Shown here in pieces: positions 52,204 to 60,168 of a stretch of 64,000 nucleotides of DNA; the first letter of the stretch is position 1; every line of letters begins with the position of its first letter. The stretch is from CBDCRK01 sp965220955 (GTDB taxonomy: Bacteria > Desulfobacterota > Binatia > Bin18 > CBDCRK01): NCBI GenBank assembly GCA_965220955.1, contig CBDCRK010000023.1, positions 62,001 to 126,000 on the forward strand, written 5' to 3'. A model generated the notes under the pieces. It did no database searches. It worked only from the letters and a program-made list of their open reading frames with translations, and was not told the DNA's origin. The position numbers and the translations under genes are program-made.

Positions 52204-52896
52204 TTACAGGGCAGCTGCTGCCATCCGAGACATCGCCACAGCACGGATCTCTGCATGTATTTGCTCTGAGCTAAGCGTTGCCTCAATGACCACTACCCGG
52301 TCAGGGGCACTACGGGCGATCTCCAAATATCCCTTGCGCACTCGTTCATGAAAGCCTACTGACTCCGCTTCAAAACGGTCAGCCGATAATTGACTACGAC
52401 CGCTTGCCTGTCCTGAGCTCCGCCGAAGGGCTCGCATAAGCCCTGCCTCTACCGGACAGTCGAGGAGAAAAGTGAGCTGAGGCGCATAGCGGCCACAGAC
52501 CAGAGCATTCAGTCTGGCAATAAGGGCCAGGTCCATTCCTCGCCCGTAGCCCTGATAGGCTACAGTAGAGTCGGTAAAGCGGTCACAGAGAATAACCCTG
52601 CCTGCAGCCAGGGCCGGAGCAATAATCTCATCTATATGCTGTGCGCGATCTGCTAGGCAGAGAAATAATTCCGCCGATGAGGCCAGGGTAGAAAAGTCTG
52701 GCTGGAGCAGAATTTCCCGAATAGCGCGTCCAACGGTGGTGCCACCAGGCTCGCGGGTAACTATTACTTCTACTTCTCTCTCCTGCTCTTGAAGTATTTT
52801 GCTGATCAGGGCAGTCTGGGTAGTCTTGCCACTGCCCTCAATACCCTCAAAGGAAATGAAGAATCCCGCCACAACCTTACTTAAACCATAGAGCAA
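52204..52896 (-). CDS. tmk: Thymidylate kinase with repeat-derived insertion
   Basis: 230 residues. FFISFEGIEGSGKTTQTALI is the P-loop, VTREPGGTTVGRAIREILL the dTMP-binding motif, ILCDRFTDSTVAYQGYGRGM the DRY-type motif, and LDCPVEAGLMRALR leads to the LID. There the usual short loop before ADRFExE is lengthened by RRSSGQASGRSQLS, encoded by a dispersed palindromic unit at 52403-52431 (residues about 156-165). Since the LID closes over ATP, this may alter kinetics. The GTG at 52872 is an alternative start. Length and motif order are otherwise normal. Confidence 0.95.
   Translation of the reverse strand: MLYGLSKVVAGFFISFEGIEGSGKTTQTALISKILQEQEREVEVIVTREPGGTTVGRAIREILLQPDFSTLASSAELFLCLADRAQHIDEIIAPALAAGRVILCDRFTDSTVAYQGYGRGMDLALIARLNALVCGRYAPQLTFLLDCPVEAGLMRALRRSSGQASGRSQLSADRFEAESVGFHERVRKGYLEIARSAPDRVVVIEATLSSEQIHAEIRAVAMSRMAAAAL
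52403..52431. repeat. Palindromic repeat unit in frame in the tmk LID loop
   Basis: CTTGCCTGTCCTGAGCTCCG followed by CCGAAGGGC. It matches the intergenic copy at 18030-18054 and the rlpA copy, and is read in frame as ALRRSSGQAS on the minus strand. Confidence 0.85.
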
Positions 52897-53034
52897 AAGG
52901 TAAAAACCAAAAAGGGGAAATAAAGCGGCTTTCGCTTACGCTGTTGGCTCCAAAGTGAAGGCTTTCTAGGGCATATTCAGAAAACCTTCGGAAAGTGTAT
53001 AATCCGAACAGCAAGTGATTGTATCCAACCCTCT

Positions 53035-53787
53035 TTAAAAATACCACTCTATTATTTCTTTACCGAAAAACAGATAACAGAGAGCGCCGAACGAAAGAAA
53101 CGGACCAAAAGGGATCGGGTAACGGCTGCCCGCCCGCTGCCAGGCTATAGCCGCAACACCCACCACCGATCCGGTGAATGAGGCGACCAAAAGAGCAATT
53201 GGGATTGCTCGCCATCCTAGGAATGCACCAATCATGGCCAAAAGCTTGACGTCTCCCATCCCCATGCCTTCTTCACCCCTGACCAGCTGATAGGTAACAG
53301 CTACAAGAAACAGTAGTCCCCCGCCCAACCCTGCCCCTAAAAGCGAACTGAGTGGTGCGACAGTGGGAATAAAGAAAGAGCAGAGGATGCCGACAACAAC
53401 CCCGGGAAGGCTAATGACATCAGGAATAATTCGGTGATCGAGATCAATAAAAGTGACAATAATAAGGGCCGCAGTAAAGGCAAAATAGACGAGTATCGGG
53501 ACCCCCAAGCCCAAGCGGTGCACCAGGGCCACGGCAAGAAGCGCGGTGAGAAGCTCAACCAGGAAATAGCGAAAAGAGAAGCGCGCCCCACAAAAACGAC
53601 AGCGTCCCCGCAGCAGAAGGTAACTCAGCAGGGGAATGTTATCATACCAGACAATGGGGGTTCCGCAGGCGTGGCAGTGGGAAGCGGGAAGTATAATAGA
53701 CTCCTTTTGTGGCAAACGGTAGATGCACACATTGAGAAAGCTCCCCACTACCGCGCCAAAGAGAAAAGCAGCGAAGTCCGTGATCAA
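53035..53787 (-). CDS. Prepilin peptidase (A24 leader peptidase/methylase)
   Basis: 250 residues, integral membrane. It cleaves and N-methylates type IV pilin-like proteins. Two CxxC pairs (HCHACGTPI and RCRFCGARF) lie near the N-terminus, and the catalytic Asp pair is in FIDLDHRIIPD and GMGDVKLLA. About eight hydrophobic segments are seen. TTG 53787 is proposed, behind AGGAGGGAGG; the longer start from ATG 53853 would translate a CCCCAGCCCTC-type repeat (FLPPSGGGLRRED). No pilin genes are in the window, so the substrate is elsewhere. Confidence 0.9.
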   Translation of the reverse strand: MITDFAAFLFGAVVGSFLNVCIYRLPQKESIILPASHCHACGTPIVWYDNIPLLSYLLLRGRCRFCGARFSFRYFLVELLTALLAVALVHRLGLGVPILVYFAFTAALIIVTFIDLDHRIIPDVISLPGVVVGILCSFFIPTVAPLSSLLGAGLGGGLLFLVAVTYQLVRGEEGMGMGDVKLLAMIGAFLGWRAIPIALLVASFTGSVVGVAAIAWQRAGSRYPIPFGPFLSFGALCYLFFGKEIIEWYF

Positions 53788-53799
53788 GGATGAACTGTC

Positions 53800-53890
53800 C
53801 TCCCTCCTTAATCCTCCCCCGCTAGGGGGGAGGAAATTTTTGAGCGAATACAAGAAGATGGCTTCCGTGGGGGAGGGCTGGGGTGGGGAC
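53800..53890. repeat. CCCCAGCCCTC-type repeat with inverted arms
   Basis: CCTCCTTAATCCTCCCCCGC and the inverted GGGGGAGGGCTGGGGTGGGG around a short centre with CTAGGGGGGAGG. It is related to copies at 35216, 59291 and 61106. It forms the gap between the prepilin peptidase start and the end of etfBA, and supplies a ribosome-site-like AGGAGG. Confidence 0.75.
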
Positions 53891-53915
53891 GAAAAAGAAG
53901 CTGCTCACCATAGGC

Positions 53916-55751
53916 CTACTTTGGCCTCCTCTCCTTGGCAGCAGAAAGTGCGGCAGTTAAAAGAGGAACTACTTCCGCATAATCTCCCACAATACCAAGG
54001 TCGGCTGCCTTAAAGATTGGCGCCTTGGGGTTCTTGTTAATCGCTATAACAATTCCGGCTCGGCGAATGCCCACCAGGTGTTCAAACGCGCCGCGAATGG
54101 CAATAGCAAAGTAGAGCTTAGGCGCAATTGCCCGGCCGGTAAGACCCACCTGATATTGCCTTGCCAACCAGCCCAGATCGGCAACGTCCCGGGTAGTTGC
54201 TAGCGGAGCATCTAGAATCTCTGCCAGTTTTTCTACCACCTCCAGATTAGCCTGGCTACCAACCCCTTTGCCCACTCCTATCACTATGTCGGCAGCATCT
54301 AGCGCAGCTGCTCCAGCCGCCTCTTCGCCGGTCTGGGCAATAATGTGCACACGTGCTTGCGCCAACCCATTTACTGGAATTTTCTCTACCCGTGCCTGCC
54401 GTGAGAGATCTGGTGGAAGTTTTTTTAGCATCCCTGGTCGTAGGGTGGCCATCTCTGGGAAAGTACGAGAGAGGATAGGTGCCACCACATTGCCACCAAA
54501 GGCAGGTTTATACTGTAGGAGACGGCCCTGGTTATCAATGTCAAGATCGATGCAGTCACCGGTGAGTCCTAGCTCAAGCCGTGCTGCCACCCGGGGAGCA
54601 AGGTCTCTGCCGTTCACCGTTGAGGGGACAAGGACAATAGAAGGATGAAAGTTCCGGATCGCCTGGGTAAGTACGGCAGCGTACGCTTCTGTTGTATAGG
54701 GTTCCAGGCGGGGGTCGTCGGCTACATAGACTGTATCCGCTCCATGAATCCCAAGAGTTTCTGTGTATTGATCTAGCCCATTTCCTATGACTAGGGCGGC
54801 TACCTGCCCGCCAGTCGTTTCTGCCAAGTCTGCTGCTTTGCCAAGAAGCTCCAGGCTCACTGGCCGTACTGATCCGTTAAGTATTTCGGCCACTACCCAT
54901 ATGGATTTGCCACTTGTAGCCCTACCCGCTTGTTTCTGTCTTGCCTCTCTGTCTTCCTCTGCCCATTGGCCAAAGAGGCCGCGTTCAAGGAGGGCCTCAA
55001 CCAGCTGATTCACCTGGGCTGGCAAGGACTCACCTTCGATAACCTTCTTTTCCCGGGGAACATCAACCGTTTCGATGGAAGACACCCAGGTTGGAGAGCC
55101 AGAAGCACCAAAAAGAGAAAGGTCGGCAGAGAGGTTACTAGCCGTCACCTCCTGAATCGGCTTCTCCTTGGCCTTTTCTCTGTCAGCCTTAGAGGGGAAG
55201 CGTTCAGGGGCAAGGTCCTCAGTGGCAGAGAGGAGCGCCGGTAAAGGGCATTCTACCGTCTCAAACCCCATGTCGGTTTCCCGCTCAACAGTGATTTTCT
55301 TGTCCCCCACAGTAACCTTGCGTACAGCGGTTATCTGTGGGATACCCAAGAACTCAGCCAGCTCCGGCCCTACCTGCCCGGTCTCGGCATCGGTGCTGTG
55401 CCGACCGCAGAGAATAAGGTCAAAGATCTCTCGTTTGATAGCCATAGCTAGCGCACGCGCAGTGGCTAGGGTATCAGATCCGGCAAATGCCCGGTCTACC
55501 ATGTGAATGGCCCGGTCGGCACCGAGCGCCAGGCAATGCTCCAATGCCGCCTTTGCCTGAGGTGGCCCCATAGTGATGACGGCTACCTCTCCATCATGGA
55601 TGCCTCGCAGCTCGATTGCCTTTAAGAGCGCACGAACATCAAAGGAGCTGACTTCAGAGGGCACCCCTTCGCGTTTGAGCGTCTTTGTCTCAGGGTCGAA
55701 CTTCATGGCTGAGACCACCGGAACCTGTTTGATACAAACAAGAATCTTCAT
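53916..55751 (-). CDS. etfBA: Fused electron transfer flavoprotein, beta then alpha subunit
   Basis: 611 residues from ATG 55751. Residues 1 to about 280 are EtfB (KILVCIKQVPVVSAMKFDPE, KAIELRGIHDGEVAVITMGP, CGRHSTDAETGQVGPELAEF). The rest is EtfA (SIWVVAEILNGSVRPVSLEL, GLTGDCIDLDIDNQGRLLQY, and the FAD domain with VGKGVGSQANLEVVEKLAE and NPKAPIFKAADLGIVGDYAE). The FAD-contacting stretch reads AIAIRGAFEHLVG where most have GISGAxQH, so Ser and Gln are replaced. ETF collects electrons from acyl-CoA dehydrogenases such as the one at 329-1516. The fused order beta-alpha is uncommon but seen elsewhere. Confidence 0.92.
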   Translation of the reverse strand: MKILVCIKQVPVVSAMKFDPETKTLKREGVPSEVSSFDVRALLKAIELRGIHDGEVAVITMGPPQAKAALEHCLALGADRAIHMVDRAFAGSDTLATARALAMAIKREIFDLILCGRHSTDAETGQVGPELAEFLGIPQITAVRKVTVGDKKITVERETDMGFETVECPLPALLSATEDLAPERFPSKADREKAKEKPIQEVTASNLSADLSLFGASGSPTWVSSIETVDVPREKKVIEGESLPAQVNQLVEALLERGLFGQWAEEDREARQKQAGRATSGKSIWVVAEILNGSVRPVSLELLGKAADLAETTGGQVAALVIGNGLDQYTETLGIHGADTVYVADDPRLEPYTTEAYAAVLTQAIRNFHPSIVLVPSTVNGRDLAPRVAARLELGLTGDCIDLDIDNQGRLLQYKPAFGGNVVAPILSRTFPEMATLRPGMLKKLPPDLSRQARVEKIPVNGLAQARVHIIAQTGEEAAGAAALDAADIVIGVGKGVGSQANLEVVEKLAEILDAPLATTRDVADLGWLARQYQVGLTGRAIAPKLYFAIAIRGAFEHLVGIRRAGIVIAINKNPKAPIFKAADLGIVGDYAEVVPLLTAALSAAKERRPK

Positions 55752-55773
55752 TGAGATGTGCTCCCGTTTTCTT

Positions 55774-56655
55774 CTACTTGAAAAATCGGTCATACCACTC
55801 TAGGGCTGTACGCGAGGACTCTTCGAACCATTGACCAGAGTAGATTTCATAGTGGGTAATGGGCAGAACAACAAGCTTTTTGGGTTCTTTGGCCCGCTCA
55901 TAGAGCTTGCGGTATCCCTCAATCGGGCAGATGCTATCTTTCTCTGCTCCAATCAGTAGAAGGGCCCGTGGAGAGATGCGATCGACTACATCTATGGGTT
56001 TAAATTCAAGCGTTCTCTCTGCTGTCTCCCAGGATAGCTCGCAGCGCATATGCGGAAAGGCCTCGAGCGCTGGTGGCAGAAAAGCTCGCGACTGTGGGTC
56101 GCGCAACGAAAGTTCTATGGGATCGAGCTTACGCCCTTCGCCGGTGAGTACCCGGCGTCGTCGGTCTTCTTCCAACTCCTGCGCCAGCTCTACTCGCTCA
56201 CTATAAGAACGGACATCATTAATGAACCTCTCCCCATCGCCAAACCCAACCTGCCCAACCGCTACTTTGATCCGGGCATCTACTCCAGCCACATAGGGAG
56301 CATGTCCACCGCCAAAGCTTGTTCCCCACACCCCAATCCGTTCAGGGTCGACTTCTTCCTGTGCCTGGAGAAAGGTAATAGCGTTACGGATGTCTTCTAT
56401 CTGCTCAAGAGGAATGAGACGCCACTTTTGGCCTTCACTTCCGCCGAAGCCTCGGTAGTCAAAGCCAAGGGTTACATATCCGGCCTCGGTAAACACTCGG
56501 GCGTAATCTGGCAAAACGAGTTCTCGGATGCCGGTAAATCCGTGACAGAGTACAATTCCTGGCCGCTTCTCTCCCTGACGCAAGTCAGGGGGAAGAAAAA
56601 GGTCTCCTTCAAGTTGGCTCCCCTCGCTATAAAAATGGACAACGCGCTTTTCCAT
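55774..56655 (-). CDS. Alpha/beta hydrolase (DLH/peptidase S9-like)
   Basis: 293 residues. VLCHGFTGIRELVLPDYARV carries the oxyanion region, FDYRGFGGSEGQKWRL the loop after it, IGVWGTSFGGGHAPYVAGVD the nucleophile elbow, LIGAEKDSICPIEGYRKLY the acid, and LPITHYEIYSGQWFEES the His. The stop lies 23 nt before the EtfBA start used here. It resembles dienelactone hydrolase or acetyl-xylan esterase-like enzymes. Substrate unknown; co-direction with etfBA suggests shared expression. Confidence 0.9.
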   Translation of the reverse strand: MEKRVVHFYSEGSQLEGDLFLPPDLRQGEKRPGIVLCHGFTGIRELVLPDYARVFTEAGYVTLGFDYRGFGGSEGQKWRLIPLEQIEDIRNAITFLQAQEEVDPERIGVWGTSFGGGHAPYVAGVDARIKVAVGQVGFGDGERFINDVRSYSERVELAQELEEDRRRRVLTGEGRKLDPIELSLRDPQSRAFLPPALEAFPHMRCELSWETAERTLEFKPIDVVDRISPRALLLIGAEKDSICPIEGYRKLYERAKEPKKLVVLPITHYEIYSGQWFEESSRTALEWYDRFFK

Positions 56656-56675
56656 AATAAACCCTCCTTTTGGTT

Positions 56676-57566
56676 TTATCCCTTTTTTCTATCTCTATCT
56701 CTGCCCTTATCTCTTGGCCGCTCTCTTATCCGCATCAGCTCGTTGATTGTGAGATCTGTATCCTCATCCCGAAGAAGTGGTGAGGCTGCACGCTTTCGCC
56801 GGGCTACCTCTAAAGATACCTCTGCAACAACAAAGTCCTCCTCGTAGTATTTAGCTTTGGTCAATCTCTGCCCAAAAGGATCCAGGACCTCCGACCCCCC
56901 CCAAAAACCCACCCCATCCTCAAAGCCTACCCGGTTGGCATATATCAGGAAAAGGCTGAACGTTTCTACATACATGCGGTTTATAAGCTCCCAGTAGCGA
57001 GCATTATCATCCTGTACCCGGCCATCAGAGACCCCACGAATGGGGCTGCTAGAGGGACAGATCACTATGAGTGCCCCATCCAGGGCGGCAAGGCCAATGG
57101 TAGAGGGATGCCAGAGGTCCTCGCAGATAAGGATGGAGGTTCGACCAAATCCGCTATCAAATGCCCGGATGCGATCCCCACGGGCAAAGTAGCGCTGCTC
57201 GTCAAACATGCCGTAGGTAGGGAGGTAGACTTTGCGGTGAATGTGGTGGATCTCGCCTTTGGCAAAGAAGAAGGAGGCGTTGTGAAATTTATAGTCTGGG
57301 CTCTCTTCCACTAGACCGGCAACAAAAGGAACCTGTTGGCTTAAGGTCTTAAGCTTAGTCACCACTGGGGCGTCTTGGTGCAGCGCCACTGTTGGTACCA
57401 TGTCACGAAGATGATAGCCCGTAAGGCTAAGCTCCGGAAAGACCAAAAAATCTACTCCTGCTCCTTTGGCTTCCAAGATTTTCTTTTCATAGATTTCCAG
57501 ATTCGCCCCTACGTCCCCAAGGCGAGGGTTAATCTGAGCAATACCAACGGTAAATTTTGCGGTCAT
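56676..57566 (-). CDS. Nitrilase superfamily amidohydrolase (NAD synthetase glutaminase-like)
   Basis: 296 residues. The Glu-Lys-Cys triad lies in FLVFPELSLTGYHLRDM, HRKVYLPTYGMFDEQRYFAR and TSILICEDLWHPSTI. The sequence most resembles the glutamine amidotransferase part of NAD synthetase but has no synthetase domain, so it is a free carbon-nitrogen hydrolase. ATG 57566 is preferred, though an ATG seven codons earlier is possible. The C-terminus ends in a basic tail RIRERPRDKGRDRDRKKG, encoded by a (CTCTAT)-like microsatellite at 56685-56716. The substrate is unknown. Confidence 0.87.
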   Translation of the reverse strand: MTAKFTVGIAQINPRLGDVGANLEIYEKKILEAKGAGVDFLVFPELSLTGYHLRDMVPTVALHQDAPVVTKLKTLSQQVPFVAGLVEESPDYKFHNASFFFAKGEIHHIHRKVYLPTYGMFDEQRYFARGDRIRAFDSGFGRTSILICEDLWHPSTIGLAALDGALIVICPSSSPIRGVSDGRVQDDNARYWELINRMYVETFSLFLIYANRVGFEDGVGFWGGSEVLDPFGQRLTKAKYYEEDFVVAEVSLEVARRKRAASPLLRDEDTDLTINELMRIRERPRDKGRDRDRKKG

Positions 57567-57788
57567 ATCTTTGCCCAAACTTCTCATAAGTCTGGAGAAA
57601 AGACAATACGATCCTTAATTGATAGTTGACAGTAAACCGTCAATCCTAAACCGCAAACCGTAAGAGGGACGGTCGGGGAAAGCGGCTGAAGACCGCGGGC
57701 AGAATATGACACTATGCGTGGTACTGTGAATTAGGTCTTTACCTTTTTGCGGCATAGTTTCCTGTCCCCATGGCGGCGTATTGCCGCT

Positions 57789-58271
57789 ATGGGGAAGATC
57801 TTAGAGGTCTCCCAAGAGGACCAAATCACGGCACGTTTTACCCGGGCGCTTGAACAGCTTGGAAGTGAAGAGATCGAGACCCGTCTAAGTGGGATCTATC
57901 CACTTGAACACATTGCCACGGACTCTGAAAAAGACTACTGGCTGGTTATGGAGGTTCTGACCGCTTATATTCGAGAAAATGCCCGTTGGCAGGAGGGCCA
58001 ATCACAAGGACCGCCCCGGTTTCCCACTGATATTCAAGCCATCCTTACGGTTCTCAGACGACGTACGCAAACCTACATAAGAGGAAAGGGTCAGGGCCTC
58101 GATTTAACCAGAACAGACATCCAGGGAGCTGTTCTGGTTAAAGCCCACCTGGATATGGCCGACCTTAGTCAAGCTTACCTGGAAAGGGCAGATCTTACTG
58201 CGGCTCATCTAGAGAGAGCCGATCTCACTGCAGCTTACCTGACAGATGCAGTGAGTCTTACCCGAAAGTAG
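57789..58271 (+). CDS. Pentapeptide repeat protein, short, probably truncated
   Basis: 160 residues. ARFTRALEQLGSEEIETRLS then GIYPLEHIATDSEKDYWLVM is the typical lead-in of a large family in which a membrane segment precedes and many A(D/N)LxX repeats follow. Here the membrane part is missing and only five or six repeats remain (LDMADLSQAYLERADLTAAH), ending with a non-repeat tail. Both ends therefore look cut. The start at ATG 57789 is a guess. The gap before it (57588-57746) has no gene. Confidence 0.65.
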   Translation: MGKILEVSQEDQITARFTRALEQLGSEEIETRLSGIYPLEHIATDSEKDYWLVMEVLTAYIRENARWQEGQSQGPPRFPTDIQAILTVLRRRTQTYIRGKGQGLDLTRTDIQGAVLVKAHLDMADLSQAYLERADLTAAHLERADLTAAYLTDAVSLTRK

Positions 58272-58472
58272 ATTGGGGGAGCGTTTATAGATGATAGAAC
58301 TCTGCTCCCGGATTATTTGCAAATGCCAGCGCCAGTGAAAGGTGAAGGTCAATGAACTCATCTCCATTTGATCTAATCATGAAGGCGGCTGGCAATCGAG
58401 GAAGACAAAAGGCCACCGTCAATCTTAGTATTTCCCCTAGATCGTACTTACTCTCACCCTTGCCCTTCAGGG

Positions 58473-58498
58473 TGTAGAGGCGGGTTTCAAACCCGTCC
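58473..58498. repeat. GTAGAGGCGGGTTT palindrome, second copy
   Basis: GTAGAGGCGGGTTTCAAACC with CGTCCT, the same element as at 30008-30038 but with the right arm cut short at the stop codon of the BadI-like gene. The interval 58272-58472 holds no gene I can support. Confidence 0.8.
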
Positions 58499-59287
58499 TT
58501 ATTTGCGGAACTTGGAGAAATCTACCGGCCGCTTCTCATTAAAGGCACTAACACCTTCCAGAGCTTCGTCAGTCTGGTAGTACAATTCAAGCGCGCTCAT
58601 AGCCATGTTGGAAATACCCCCAATGTGGGCGGTGTCAGCGTTGAAGGAGTATTTGAGGAATTTTAAGGCGGTGGGGCTCTTCTGTAACAACTCTCCGGCC
58701 CAGGCCTCGGCTTCTTCCATAAGCTTGTCTGCCGGCACTACCTTGTTTACCAGTCCCATTTCCAACGCCTCCTGGGCTGAGTACTGCCGACAGAAGTACC
58801 AGATCTCCCGTGCCTTTTTCTCTCCTACCACGCGGGCAAGAAAAACACTGCCATACCCGGCGTCGAAGCTTCCTACCCGGGGTCCGGTCTGACCAAAGCG
58901 GGCGGTATCCGAAGCAATAGAAATATCACAGATGACATGCAGCACATGCCCACCGCCAATGGCAAAGCCGTTCACTGCAGCAATCACCGGCTTGGGGATG
59001 TTACGAATAATATTGTGCAGCCCCTCCACATTCATCTCGTGACCCATATCCCCGGTAGCATAGCCCTCAGCTCCTCGCTCGCTCTGATCTCCGCCAGCAC
59101 AAAACGCCCTATCCCCGGCGCCGGTGAAAATGACCACACCAATCGCATGATCATACCAGGCATCCTGAAAGGCAGCGATCAGTTCGTCTACGGTGAGCGT
59201 GCGAAAGGCATTGCGCACCTGTGGGCGGTTAATAATAACCTTGGCAATGCCATCTTTCTTCTCGTAGATGATATCCTGAAACTGCAT
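58499..59287 (-). CDS. badI: BadI/MenB-like enoyl-CoA hydratase family protein (ring-cleaving ketone hydrolase candidate)
   Basis: 262 residues from ATG 59287, which follows GGTGGGGGTG. It is a crotonase-fold enzyme: VIINRPQVRNAFRTLTVDEL, DRAFCAGGDQSERG with the oxyanion loop, VNGFAIGGGHVLHVICDISI, GQTGPRVGSFDAGYGSVFLA and VVGEKKAREIWYFCRQYSAQ. This pattern fits BadI (2-ketocyclohexanecarboxyl-CoA hydrolase, opening the ring) and MenB (naphthoate synthase). The adjacent SDR matches BadH strongly, which favours BadI and a cyclohexanecarboxylate or benzoyl-CoA-like pathway. MenB cannot be ruled out, but no other menaquinone gene is present. Confidence 0.78.
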   Translation of the reverse strand: MQFQDIIYEKKDGIAKVIINRPQVRNAFRTLTVDELIAAFQDAWYDHAIGVVIFTGAGDRAFCAGGDQSERGAEGYATGDMGHEMNVEGLHNIIRNIPKPVIAAVNGFAIGGGHVLHVICDISIASDTARFGQTGPRVGSFDAGYGSVFLARVVGEKKAREIWYFCRQYSAQEALEMGLVNKVVPADKLMEEAEAWAGELLQKSPTALKFLKYSFNADTAHIGGISNMAMSALELYYQTDEALEGVSAFNEKRPVDFSKFRK

Positions 59288-59290
59288 TTT

Positions 59291-59331
59291 CACCCCCACC
59301 CTAGCCCTCCCCCATTGAGGGAGAAGGGGCT
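59291..59331. repeat. CCCCAGCCCTC-type repeat
   Basis: CCCCCACCCTAGCCCTCCCC, a short loop, and GAGGGAGAAGGGGC, a hairpin-forming member of the family at 35216 and 53800. It overlaps the ribosome site of the BadI-like gene, so it may influence translation. Confidence 0.7.
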
Positions 59332-59406
59332 ATATTACTGACTTGACTAGAAAAATTCCTAGCTGAGAGCTAATGACTGACTGCTGAACGCTCATTATCG
59401 GACCCA

Positions 59407-60168
59407 TTATCCGACCATGGTCAGCCCACCACTAATGCTCAGTACCTGACCGGTGATAAAATCAGAATCGGGTGAGGCAAAGAACATCACCGCAGCAGCG
59501 ATTTCTTCGGGCTGTCCCAGGCGGCGAAAAGGTACGGCCTTGACCATGGCGTCGATAATTCGGGCTCCACGCTCTCCTGAAGTGACCTCTTTGAGAAGCG
59601 CGGTGTCAGTTGGCCCTGGACAGACTACATTGACGTTGATTTTGGCTCGGGCCAGCTCCCGGGCTAGAGTCCTACTAAAGCCAATCGCCCCGGCCTTACA
59701 GGCCGAGTACACGGCCTCGCCCGAGCTTCCCACTCGCCCGGCGTCTGAACTAATGGTGATAATTTTTCCTTTTCCCTGCTCTATCATCTTCGGGATCACC
59801 GTATGGCAGAAGTGAATAGGCCCTTTTAGGTTAATGCCAATAACCCTCTCCCAGGTCTCGGGCTTACTCTCAATAAACGGTTCCACCTTATCCCAGCCCG
59901 CGTTATTTATCAGTATCTCCACTGGTCCCCAGGTTCCCTCCACCTTGCGAACGCATGCCTGTACCTGACCTAGCTGGGTGACATCGGTTTTAATGGCAAT
60001 AGCCTGCCCACCCTTACTTTTGATTTCTGTTGCTGTTTCTTCCGCCTCTCTTTCTAGAATATCAACTACCGCTATCCTTGCTCCTTCTTCAGCCAGACGC
60101 AGACAGATCGCTTTTCCGATCCCCCGGCTGCCACCGGTTACCAGAGTAACTATGTCTTTGATCCGCAT
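59407..60168 (-). CDS. badH: BadH-like 2-hydroxycyclohexanecarboxyl-CoA dehydrogenase (SDR)
   Basis: A 253-residue SDR. TGGSRGIGKAICLRLAEEGA, VDILEREAEETA with an Asp favouring NAD, NNAGWDKVEPFIESKPETWE, ISSDAGRVGSSGEAVYSACK with Ser, Tyr and Lys, and NVVCPGPTDTALLKEVTSGE then FITGQVLSISGGLTM are close to BadH of Rhodopseudomonas throughout, notably NNAGWD and SSDAGRVGSSGEAVY. BadH oxidises the alcohol whose ketone is cut by BadI. GGAGGAAAAGCC precedes the ATG. It and the BadI-like gene are co-directional with a 119-nt gap. Confidence 0.83.
   Translation of the reverse strand: MRIKDIVTLVTGGSRGIGKAICLRLAEEGARIAVVDILEREAEETATEIKSKGGQAIAIKTDVTQLGQVQACVRKVEGTWGPVEILINNAGWDKVEPFIESKPETWERVIGINLKGPIHFCHTVIPKMIEQGKGKIITISSDAGRVGSSGEAVYSACKAGAIGFSRTLARELARAKINVNVVCPGPTDTALLKEVTSGERGARIIDAMVKAVPFRRLGQPEEIAAAVMFFASPDSDFITGQVLSISGGLTMVG

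Noticed and set aside
58288..58450. Minus-strand frame reading LTVAFCLPRLPAAFMIRSNG
   Set aside because: No start codon with a ribosome site and no recognised family; it could be an old fragment but cannot be supported.
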